Notes under the pieces: generated by a model | The model's input: the letters and a program-made list of their open reading frames with translations, nothing else | What the model was told of the DNA's origin: nothing | Database searches by the model: none | Made by a program: the position numbers and the translations under genes | NCBI GenBank assembly: GCA_937934165.1 | Contig: CALGZX010000013.1 | Span: forward strand, 1-7,483 | Direction: 5' to 3' | Source: an uncultured Collinsella sp. | GTDB taxonomy: Bacteria; Actinomycetota; Coriobacteriia; Coriobacteriales; Coriobacteriaceae | DNA length: 7,483 nt | In this document: positions 1-5,859 of the stretch, piece after piece | Layout: every line of letters begins with the position of its first letter | Position numbering within the stretch: the stretch's first letter is position 1

Positions 1-18
1 GAAAATATTCCGCAGGAC

Positions 19-63
19 GCATGAAACCCCCGCCGCACGAAGTGCGCAGCGGGGGTTTCATGC
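19..63. terminator. Long GC-rich hairpin, probable (bidirectional) terminator
   Basis: Bases 19-33 and 49-63 are perfect 15-bp inverted arms (GCATGAAACCCCCGC and its complement). Inside them is a further 5-bp stem (34-38 with 42-46), a GAA loop and a two-base CA bulge. Each arm carries AAA or TTT at its outer part, but no long T run follows on either strand, so the terminator call rests mainly on stem strength. It may serve a gene to the left of the window. It is not needed by the acetate kinase gene, which has its own terminator at 255-288. Confidence 0.6.
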
Positions 64-252
64 ATGTCCGAGGACGTTTTCAGAGCTTTACCCTGTAGGG
101 TCCCTGCCGTCACATGGCATTCAGGGCATCTGGAGTGGACGGCGGCTTGGCTACGAGCTGGGGCTGAAAATCTGAATGGATGGGTGCCGTTGCTGGGAGC
201 GCAGGCGTTGCTGGCGGTGATCACTTTGGGACTGGAATTTCCGCCTACTAGT
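64..252. other. Intergenic stretch with no supported gene
   Basis: Together with the two flanking terminators, about 310 bases precede the stop codon of the first acetate kinase gene without a recognisable gene. A plus-strand reading frame of about 100 codons crosses the region, but it runs through the terminator and into the antisense of the acetate kinase gene, and its product resembles nothing I know. Small dyads are present (ACCCT at 90-94 with AGGGT at 97-101; TGCC at 105-108 with GGCA at 116-119). None is strong enough to name as an RNA gene. Confidence 0.5.
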
Positions 253-254
253 AA

Positions 255-288
255 AAAGGCCTCCGGAGCTGTTGCTCTGGAGGCCTTT
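255..288 (-). terminator. Intrinsic terminator of the downstream acetate kinase gene
   Basis: Fourteen-base arms at 255-268 and 275-288 pair with one G-U type mismatch around a six-base loop. Read on the minus strand the stem ends in GGAGGCC followed by a run of five T. It starts 22 bases after the TAA stop of the acetate kinase gene at 311. This is a textbook Rho-independent terminator for that gene. Confidence 0.88.
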
Positions 289-310
289 CGTTTACTTGCA
301 AATGCGCGCG

Positions 311-1489
311 TTAGTTGTTCTTGGTCAGACGCTCGACGTCGTGGGCGATCATGTATTCCTCGTCGGTGGGGATGACTATGACCGTGACGGCTGAACCGGC
401 GGCGCTGATGACCTGCGGGCCGTTGCCCACGGCCTCGCGGTTCTTGTTGTTGTCGATACGCACGCCCAGCCACTCAAAGCAGTCGCAGAAGGCCTTGCGG
501 ATCGACCAGTCGTTCTCGCCGATGCCGGCGGTAAAGGTGATGGTGTCCACGCCCGCCATGGAAGCGATCATTGAGCCGGCCTGCTGCATGGCCTTGTAGG
601 CAAACATATCGAAGGCGAGCAGGCAGCGTTCGTCGCCCTCGGAGGCGCGCGTGCGGATGTCGCGGGCGTCGTTGGAGATGCCCGAGATGGCAAGCAGACC
701 AGACTGCTTGTTCATCATGTCGTCGACTTCCTGGTAGCTGTAGCCGCCCTCGCGCTGCAGGTAGCACACGGTAGCCGGGTCAATGGAACCGCAGCGGGTA
801 CCCATCATCAGACCGTCAAGCGGCGTGAGGCCCATCGTGGTGTCGCGGCACACGCCGTCCTCAATGGCGGCAAGCGAAGCACCGTTGCCCAGATGGCACG
901 AAAGCAGGCGATGGCAGCACGAGCCCAGGATCTCCTTAGCCATCATCCACTCGTAGCGGTGGCTCGTACCGTGTGCGCCGTACTTGCGCACGTGGTACTT
1001 GTCGCACACGTCCTTGGGCAGCGCGTAGGTGTAGGCGACCTCGGGCATGGTCATGTGGAACGAGGTGTCGAAGACGGCCACGTTGGGCAGCTCCGGATAC
1101 TTCTCGCGGCAATATTCGATTGCCGCGGCCTCGCCGTAATTGTGCAGCGGAGCGAGCGGGGCCACCTCAAGGATCTTAGCCATGACCTCATCGTCGACGA
1201 CCGCGGAATCATCGAAGTGCCAGCCGCCCTGAACGATACGATGGCCAATGCCATCAATCGTAAAGTCGGTCTTCTCGAGCTCCTCGAGCACGCGAGCGAT
1301 AGCAGAGCGATGGTCGGGGAAAGGGACCTCCTCGGTCTGCTTGGCGCCACCGTTCTCGGAGTGGCCAAAGATGCCCATGTCCGAACCGATGCGTTCGCAG
1401 TTGCCCTTGGCGAAAACCTCTCGGGTATCGGTATCCAAAAGCTGATATTTAAGGCTTGAGCTGCCGGCGTTGACAACAAGTACGTTCAT
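311..1489 (-). CDS. ackA: Acetate kinase, paralog 1
   Basis: Cytoplasmic acetate kinase of the ASKHA superfamily, converting acetyl phosphate and ADP to acetate and ATP (reversible); typically the ATP-yielding step of fermentation. The 392-residue length fits the family (about 400). Visible motifs: NAGSSSLKY at 7-15, Arg84 in HRIVQGG, His116 in APLHN, Asp141 in FDTSFH, His173 in GAHGTSH, the phosphate loop HLGNGAS at 199-205, Arg232 in MMGTRCGSIDP, the adenosine loop AGIGEN at 321-326, and Glu377-378 in IPTDEE. Retention of GIGE argues for the ATP-type rather than the pyrophosphate-type enzyme. The ATG follows AGGAG with a 4-base spacer. It lies 164 bp downstream of a second, about 60% identical kinase gene. 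Odd points are Ala172 where the family usually has Phe, and QGGW in place of the usual HGG-E. Acetate is the likeliest substrate; another short acyl chain is possible. Confidence 0.95.
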   Translation of the reverse strand: MNVLVVNAGSSSLKYQLLDTDTREVFAKGNCERIGSDMGIFGHSENGGAKQTEEVPFPDHRSAIARVLEELEKTDFTIDGIGHRIVQGGWHFDDSAVVDDEVMAKILEVAPLAPLHNYGEAAAIEYCREKYPELPNVAVFDTSFHMTMPEVAYTYALPKDVCDKYHVRKYGAHGTSHRYEWMMAKEILGSCCHRLLSCHLGNGASLAAIEDGVCRDTTMGLTPLDGLMMGTRCGSIDPATVCYLQREGGYSYQEVDDMMNKQSGLLAISGISNDARDIRTRASEGDERCLLAFDMFAYKAMQQAGSMIASMAGVDTITFTAGIGENDWSIRKAFCDCFEWLGVRIDNNKNREAVGNGPQVISAAGSAVTVIVIPTDEEYMIAHDVERLTKNN

Positions 1490-1540
1490 GAGACTCCTTT
1501 GCAGTGCAATACGGTCGACGCAGACCCCTTAAGGCGGCCG

Positions 1541-1582
1541 CATTTTAATAAGAAGTTATCACAACTTGATAAATAGCTATCA
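1541..1582 (-). promoter_or_regulatory. AT-rich promoter region with overlapping dyads upstream of ackA paralog 1
   Basis: This is the only AT-rich stretch between the two kinase genes, downstream of the paralog 2 terminator in the direction of transcription. Minus-strand TAAAAT (1542-1547) or TATTAA (1545-1550) could be the -10 box; no good -35 is visible. Three overlapping inverted repeats lie just upstream: AAGTT/AACTT (1553-1557, 1563-1567), TTATCA/TGATAA (1556-1561, 1567-1572) and TGATA/TATCA (1567-1571, 1578-1582). Such stacked dyads are compatible with a repressor or activator site. The regulator is unknown. Confidence 0.4.
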
Positions 1583-1603
1583 GTCATATCGCCCAACGAG
1601 CGC

Positions 1604-1650
1604 AAAAGAGGGGCCGAACGGCGCTCGGTCGTCCAGCCCCTCCCCTCTTG
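1604..1650 (-). terminator. Probable terminator of ackA paralog 2
   Basis: On the minus strand GAGGGGC (1642-1636) pairs with GCCCCTC (1614-1608) and is followed directly by TTTT (1607-1604). An alternative pairing AAGAGGGG/CCCCTCTT (1606-1613, 1642-1649) is also possible. A small inner stem of four pairs (CCGA/TCGG) may help. It begins four bases after the TAA of paralog 2, which suggests paralog 1 is mainly transcribed from its own promoter. Confidence 0.65.
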
Positions 1651-1653
1651 CAA

Positions 1654-2832
1654 TTACTTGCCGTTGACGATGCGCTCGACGTCAGAAGCGATCATGAACT
1701 CCTCGTCCGTGGGGATGACGAAGATCTTGACCTTGGAATCCTTGGCAGACAGGCACCAAGCGCCGTCACCACGCAGGGCGTTGCGGGCATGATCCATCTT
1801 GACGCCCATAAAGGCCAGACGGTCGGCCACGCCAGCGCGGACAGCCGGAGCGTGCTCGCCGATGCCGGCAGTAAAGACCAGGGTGTCCATACCGCACATA
1901 GAAGTAGCCATCTCGGCAGCCTTGGCGGCAATCTTGTAGACGAACATATCGAAGGCGAGCTGAGCCTCGGGGTCACCAGCGGCGGCGAGCTCCTCGACGT
2001 TACGGCAGTCGTTGGTCTTGCCGCCGGTCACAGCCAAAAGGCCGGACTTCTTGTTCATCATCTCATCGACCTCGTCGAAGGTGTAGCCACCCTCACGCTG
2101 CAGGTAGCACACGGTAGCCGGGTCGATGGAGCCACAGCGGGTGCCCATCATGACGCCGTCGAGCGGCGTCAAGCCCATGGTAGTATCCATGCACTTGCCG
2201 TCCTCGATGGCACACAGGGAAGCGCCGGAGCCGATATGGCACACGACGACCTTGCGGGCCTCGCCGTTGGTCATCTCGGCGACCTTCTTGGAGATGTAAC
2301 GGTAGCTGGTGCCGTGGGCGCCGTACTTACGGATGTGCAGCTTGTCGCAGACGTCCTTGGGCAGGGCGTAAGTCTTGGCGACCTCGGGCATGTTGAAGTG
2401 GAAAGCGGTGTCGTAGACCGTGACGTTGGGCAGATCGGGATACTGCTCCAGGCAGTACTCGATAACGTTGGCCTCGGGGTTGTTGTGCAGCGGCGCGAGC
2501 GGGGCGACCTCGCGAATCTTGGCGAGGACGTCCTCGTCGACGAGGGAGGAATCGCCAAAGTACCAACCGCCCTGAACGATACGGTGGCCAATACCCTCGA
2601 TCTTGACGCCGTTGGCCTCTAGGTCCTTCAGGACGACCTCGATGGCGACCTTGTGGTCGGGGAACTCGATGTTCTCGGTCACCTTCTTGGAACCGTTGGC
2701 AGCGTGGGTGAAGGTACCGCCGGTAAAGCAGACGCGCTCGCAGGAGCCCTTTGCGGACACCTTGTGGGACTTGGTATCGATGACCTGATACTTAAGGGTC
2801 GAAGATCCTGCGTTGACGACCAGAACGTTCAT
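1654..2832 (-). CDS. ackA: Acetate kinase, paralog 2
   Basis: Second acetate kinase of identical length (392 aa), same reaction and location as its neighbour. Motifs: NAGSSTLKY at 7-15, Arg84 in HRIVQGGW, His116 in APLHN, Asp141 in YDTAFH, His173 in GAHGTSY, HIGSGAS at 199-205, Arg232 in MMGTRCGSIDP, AGIGEH at 322-327 and Glu377-378 in IPTDEE. All catalytic Arg, His, Asp and Glu positions are kept. Ser202 replaces the Asn of the family's phosphate loop, and Thr12 replaces the usual Ser. The ATG follows GGGAG with a 4-base spacer, a weaker site than that of paralog 1. The promoter is not obvious: the upstream 53 bases contain only a TATGTA-like -10 near 2869-2874. Which paralog is the main acetate-forming enzyme cannot be told from the sequence. 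Confidence 0.95.
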   Translation of the reverse strand: MNVLVVNAGSSTLKYQVIDTKSHKVSAKGSCERVCFTGGTFTHAANGSKKVTENIEFPDHKVAIEVVLKDLEANGVKIEGIGHRIVQGGWYFGDSSLVDEDVLAKIREVAPLAPLHNNPEANVIEYCLEQYPDLPNVTVYDTAFHFNMPEVAKTYALPKDVCDKLHIRKYGAHGTSYRYISKKVAEMTNGEARKVVVCHIGSGASLCAIEDGKCMDTTMGLTPLDGVMMGTRCGSIDPATVCYLQREGGYTFDEVDEMMNKKSGLLAVTGGKTNDCRNVEELAAAGDPEAQLAFDMFVYKIAAKAAEMATSMCGMDTLVFTAGIGEHAPAVRAGVADRLAFMGVKMDHARNALRGDGAWCLSAKDSKVKIFVIPTDEEFMIASDVERIVNGK

Positions 2833-2885
2833 GTGTCTCCCTACTAACAGGCGGTGTGGCGCCGCCAGGTTACATACGCTTCAAT

Positions 2886-2919
2886 AATAAACCCAAACGC
2901 CCTCGCGCTCGGGTTTATT
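2886..2919 (-). terminator. Terminator between the MFS gene and ackA paralog 2
   Basis: Nine-base arms AATAAACCC (2886-2894) and GGGTTTATT (2911-2919) pair perfectly, with a possible inner CGC/GCG step. On the minus strand the stem ends GGGTTTATTATTG, so it carries T-rich sequence in and after the 3' arm. It lies 33 bases after the stop codon of the MFS gene at 2953. The stem is nearly symmetric and would also work on the plus strand. Confidence 0.75.
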
Positions 2920-2952
2920 GCGTTGATATATAAGTTATCGGTGCCCAAATAC

Positions 2953-4113
2953 TCATGGCCTTTGACTTGTAAGACGAAAGAGCGCGGGGATATACACCAA
3001 AGAAGGTATCCCGAGCGCTACAAGCAATATGACTCGAATGCCCGCGATGCTGCTCAACGCAGCATTGAACAGATAGAAAAGGATGGCACCCACCGCCACC
3101 ATCTGGCTTTGGACCGAAATCAGTGAACAGCGCATCGAAGAATCGACAGCATTTTGAAAAATTGAGTATTTAATTGGAGCAAATAACGAGTAAGCGACCG
3201 TCTGCAGTACATAGAACACGGGCAGCAAATAGACCGGAGTAAAGGGAATCAAAAACAGAGCAGTCAGGGAAAGGCGCACGATGCCGCAAATACGCGCAAA
3301 ACGGCCCTTGTCGACATGAGCAATCACACTGGGCACAATAAGCCCCATGGAGGCCGAGGCAAGGAGCTGGACCGCAATGATCACACCCGAAGCGACGGCA
3401 TTCATTCCGCGACCCGCAAGCAACAGTGAGAAAAAGTCTTCCAGGGCAACAAAAGCAAATGCCTGAGAGCAGTCCATGATGAACGCTGAAAGAAGAATGC
3501 CGTTACGCGCAATAGCGGCACCGATCATCTTCGGGCTAATTCCACGCTTAGGTGTCGCTGCAGTGTCCCCTCTTCGCATCTCAGGAATGCAGGCAACGAC
3601 AACCAACGTCAACACCATTGCGATGATATCTGCCGAAAGACCAATGAGATATGCACCGACAGACGAAATGAAACCGCCCACGCAAGCGGAGATGGCATAA
3701 GAGGCATAGAAAACAAATCGCTCAACGACATTAAGTCTTACGAGCTGGTCCTGAGAGACGCTGTCAATGTAGATCGCTTCTATGGATCCGCTCACACATG
3801 CAACTGCAAATCCTTTGAGAGCAAACGCGCCGATTAAAAGCAGAGGAGAACGGGCGAAAAGTAGGGCGGCGTAGTATCCAAGCATTCCCACGACGCCAAC
3901 GAGACCGCTTGTCTTTCGTCCAAACCTGTCAGCAATATAACCAGTGGGAACTTCAAGGATGAACTTGCTCACTTGATATGCAATCATCATGCTAGAAATC
4001 GCCACCATCGAGAATCCGACGAATTCAAGGTAAACCGTCAGAAAATACAAAATGGTGCTGAAGTTCGACAGAAAAACAAACGTCATATAAAGCAAAACCG
4101 TACGGTTTTTCAT
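2953..4113 (-). CDS. Major facilitator superfamily transporter (12 membrane segments)
   Basis: Integral membrane secondary transporter of the MFS class; substrate unknown. With the ATG at 4113 the protein has 386 residues. About twelve hydrophobic segments are visible, six before and six after a hydrophilic central loop (MRRGDTAATPKRG and following). The MFS signature motif A is clear after segment 2: PTGYIADRFGRK at residues 56-67. The EVPTG element before it recalls drug-efflux-like and related MFS proteins, so export of a toxic compound is possible but unproven. I prefer the ATG at 4113 because GGAGG sits 7 bases upstream of it; a TTG at 4134 would add seven residues but has no such site. 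The gene follows a frameshifted LysR gene by 119 bp on the same strand. GC is lower than in the kinase and exonuclease genes (for example 21 of 60 bases at 4021-4080), suggesting acquisition by transfer. Confidence 0.88.
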   Translation of the reverse strand: MKNRTVLLYMTFVFLSNFSTILYFLTVYLEFVGFSMVAISSMMIAYQVSKFILEVPTGYIADRFGRKTSGLVGVVGMLGYYAALLFARSPLLLIGAFALKGFAVACVSGSIEAIYIDSVSQDQLVRLNVVERFVFYASYAISACVGGFISSVGAYLIGLSADIIAMVLTLVVVACIPEMRRGDTAATPKRGISPKMIGAAIARNGILLSAFIMDCSQAFAFVALEDFFSLLLAGRGMNAVASGVIIAVQLLASASMGLIVPSVIAHVDKGRFARICGIVRLSLTALFLIPFTPVYLLPVFYVLQTVAYSLFAPIKYSIFQNAVDSSMRCSLISVQSQMVAVGAILFYLFNAALSSIAGIRVILLVALGIPSLVYIPALFRLTSQRP

Positions 4114-4193
4114 GCTCCGCCCTCCAAGAGCCAATAGCCCAAACCGAAATCTTGGAAAAGCATGAGGGCAAAGCCGTCAGTCATGTGTTACAA

Positions 4194-4234
4194 GGCGTCA
4201 ACATTCACTTGACGCCACGAGGCCAAATGGCCTC
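4194..4234 (-). promoter_or_regulatory. Two adjacent dyads between the LysR and MFS genes (operator and/or terminator)
   Basis: The first dyad is GGCGTCAA (4194-4201), a 7-base spacer, then TTGACGCC (4209-4216), perfect over 8 bp. The second is GAGGCC (4219-4224), AAAT, GGCCTC (4229-4234), overlapping the TGA stop of the LysR gene. No long T run follows on the minus strand (TTGTAAC), so intrinsic termination is weak. The TCAA-N7-TTGA core has the short-arm, 7-base-spacer architecture of LysR-type binding sites, and it lies upstream of the MFS gene. Both readings are inference. Confidence 0.45.
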
Positions 4235-5124
4235 ACGAAGCGAGATGACGCAATAGGTGAAGAAATACCGTCTGGTGTCGATCGGTCCAGGCATTTTGTC
4301 GATAGCAAAAATAGATGGGCAAGGCCACGTCATGCGAGCCTTCAATGGAGCACTCGCTCACTTCCAGTCCATCTGATGCGAGAGAAGAGCCAGAAAAACT
4401 CAATATCAATCCCCCGGCTTGAAGAAACTCAGTCTGCGCCCTGTTTTCGTATTCGACGTCGCGGAAGCGGAAATTGACGAGCTGGGCTTCAGGGCATTGG
4501 TTAATCGCATTGAGACAGGGTGACAAATTAATGGGAACAGCGAGCCTGCCGCTCAGTAACTCGCGAATGGTCATGGCGCCCACAGATTGATGACCCGCTG
4601 GACACGAAAGAACCTTGAGCTCCTTTTCACCCAAGTATTTCGAAGAAAGGACGCTGTCCCTTGGTTCCTCAAATGAGATGGCCGCGTCCGAAATTCCAAG
4701 CATAAGCGACTCAAAGCATGTAGCCGTTGGCTGATGCCACACATCAAGGTGAATATGAGGGTGCGAGCGTTCAAACGAGTCATACCAGTTTTCGGCAAAA
4801 AGACGCCCCCGCCCATGAAGGCAGGGGGCGTAAAGACGAAAGTGGCCATCGGGCGAGACGCCGTCGTCCCTTGATTGAGCGTACTTTTTGAGATCGTCGA
4901 CTTGCGCCAGGATCACGCGTGCACGACGCGCAAATTCTCTGCCTGCCGGAGACAAAACAGCCTCCCCCCGCCGATCGGTCGAGCAAAACAATCTGATACT
5001 CAGATTCCAACTTTTTGATTGCCGACGAAACGGCCTGTGGGCTCACGTGAACGGCGCGAGCCGCTTTGCGCACGCCGCCGTAGTTCGCCACCGCTTGAAG
5101 GTATTCGAGTTGAGAAAGCTGCAT
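4233..5124 (-). pseudogene. LysR-type transcriptional regulator, split by a frameshift
   Basis: DNA-binding regulator of the LysR family, acting in the cytoplasm. The first frame starts at the ATG at 5124 (GGAG, 6-base spacer) and encodes the N-terminal winged helix-turn-helix: residues 3-50, with recognition helix SPQAVSSAIKKLESE at 28-42 and LLDRS at 47-51. The family then continues in another frame (GEAVLSPAGREF, the linker helix, then the effector-binding domain) to the TGA at 4233. The switch lies at a run of six G on the minus strand (4969-4964). Deleting one G joins both parts as LLDRSAGEAVLSPAG and gives 296 residues, the normal length. As written, translation of the HTH frame runs on to a stop near 4780 and lacks the effector domain. 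The cause may be a true mutation, a phase-variable tract or a sequence error. It lies 41 bp after the HIT gene and 119 bp before the MFS gene, which it may have controlled. The effector is unknown. Confidence 0.85.
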
Positions 5125-5165
5125 AGATTACTCCAAAGGCAGCCAAGTCGACGGGCTACGCGCCC

Positions 5166-5501
5166 TCAGATGAGGTTCTCGCCCAGGTTTTTGCCGCCGA
5201 GGACGTGCATGTGGAAGTGCATGACGGTCTGGCCGGCGTTGACGCCCTTGTTGGAGATGACCCGGAAACCGTCCTCCAAGCCCTTGGCCTTAGCGACCTC
5301 CTGGATGGCGTGAGCCATGGCGCCCATGGTCTCGGCAGGTACGTTGTCGGCGATGTCACTGTAGTGCTTCTTGGGAATCACGAGCGTGTGAACCGGCGCC
5401 TGGGGGTTGAGGTCGTCGAAGGCGATGACTTGGTCGTCCTCGTAAACGACGGTCGAGGGGATCTCGTGGTTGGCAATTTTGCAGAAGATGCAATCACACA
5501 T
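5166..5501 (-). CDS. HIT-family (Hint-like) nucleotide phosphohydrolase
   Basis: Small cytoplasmic histidine-triad protein of 111 residues, the usual size for bacterial Hint-type proteins, which hydrolyse nucleoside phosphoramidates or acyl-AMP. The N-terminus MCDCIFCKIA and the C-terminal triad HFHMHVLGG (His95, His97, His99) are diagnostic. Pro-rich NPQAPVHTLVIPKKH at 32-46 and SNKGVNAGQTV at 83-93 complete the family pattern. I choose the ATG at 5501 because AAGGA lies 7 bases upstream and the Cys-rich start matches the family; an upstream GTG at 5519 would overlap that ribosome binding site. It lies 49 bp after xseB and has a promoter-like element in that gap. The cellular substrate is unknown. 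Confidence 0.93.
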   Translation of the reverse strand: MCDCIFCKIANHEIPSTVVYEDDQVIAFDDLNPQAPVHTLVIPKKHYSDIADNVPAETMGAMAHAIQEVAKAKGLEDGFRVISNKGVNAGQTVMHFHMHVLGGKNLGENLI

Positions 5502-5520
5502 GGTTGGTTCCTTTCTCACA

Positions 5521-5543
5521 GACCAAGGTAATTATATTTGGTC
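5521..5543 (-). promoter_or_regulatory. Candidate HIT-gene promoter with TATAAT box inside a dyad
   Basis: The minus strand carries a consensus TATAAT (5536-5531) 29 bases before the HIT start codon. It is framed by a perfect 6-bp inverted repeat, GACCAA (5521-5526) and TTGGTC (5538-5543), with an 11-base spacer. A transcription start near 5524 would leave a short leader containing the AAGGA site. The -35 region overlaps the xseB stop codon and is poor (no TTGACA-like hexamer at 16-18 bp), so either an activator or a -10-driven promoter must be assumed. The dyad over the -10 box could be a repressor site. Confidence 0.45.
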
Positions 5544-5550
5544 GAGATGG

Positions 5551-5817
5551 TTAGAACGAGAGACTGTCGTCGGTGTTGGCGGCTTCGCCGTCGGCGAGCA
5601 CGTCGTTGCCGTCAACGTCCTTAAGGAGCACCGAGACCTTCTGCTCGGCATCGGACAGGCGGGTGCGCAGGCTCTTGAGGAGCTCGACGCCACGGGTGTA
5701 GCTCTCGAGTGACTCCTCGAGCTCCATATCGCCCGACTCCAGGCTGCGGATGATGAGCTCCAGCTCCTGCGAGGCCTGCTTGTACGTAAGCTGCTCGACC
5801 GGGGTCTTCTCTGCCAT
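5551..5817 (-). CDS. xseB: Exodeoxyribonuclease VII small subunit
   Basis: Small subunit of exonuclease VII, which binds in several copies to the large subunit XseA and is needed for processive degradation of single-stranded DNA to oligonucleotides. The 88-residue length fits (60-90 usual). The family helical hairpin is seen at residues 11-62: TYKQASQELELIIRSLESG, then LEESLESYTRGVELLKS, then LSDAEQKV. The acidic tail (residues 67-85) is variable in the family. The ATG at 5817 has AAAGGAAAC upstream. It is 42 bp after xseA and clearly forms an operon with it. Confidence 0.95.
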   Translation of the reverse strand: MAEKTPVEQLTYKQASQELELIIRSLESGDMELEESLESYTRGVELLKSLRTRLSDAEQKVSVLLKDVDGNDVLADGEAANTDDSLSF

Positions 5818-5859
5818 ATCTGTTTCCTTTCCTAAAGGTTTATCGCTATGAAACGCGGC

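Noticed and set aside
64..375. Plus-strand open frame of about 103 codons at the left edge
   Set aside because: It crosses the ackA terminator and the 3' end of ackA on the opposite strand, has no convincing ribosome binding site and its product resembles no family I know.
1648..2622. Plus-strand open frame of 324 codons opposite ackA paralog 2 (and a 188-codon one at 893-1459 opposite paralog 1)
   Set aside because: These are antisense shadows of strongly conserved kinase genes in GC-rich DNA. Their products are repetitive, rich in Val, Gly, His and Asp, as expected from antisense reading.
4114..4134. TTG at 4134 as the MFS start (393 aa)
   Set aside because: The GGAGG site at 4125-4121 would lie inside the coding region and fits the ATG at 4113 perfectly.
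4191..4234. CRISPR-like or mobile-element repeat near the LysR-MFS gap
   Set aside because: There are only two different small inverted repeats, with no repeated unit, spacers, transposase or target duplications.
5153..5165. GGGC-N5-GCCC as a terminator after the HIT gene
   Set aside because: A four-pair stem without a T run is too weak; readthrough into the LysR gene is just as likely.
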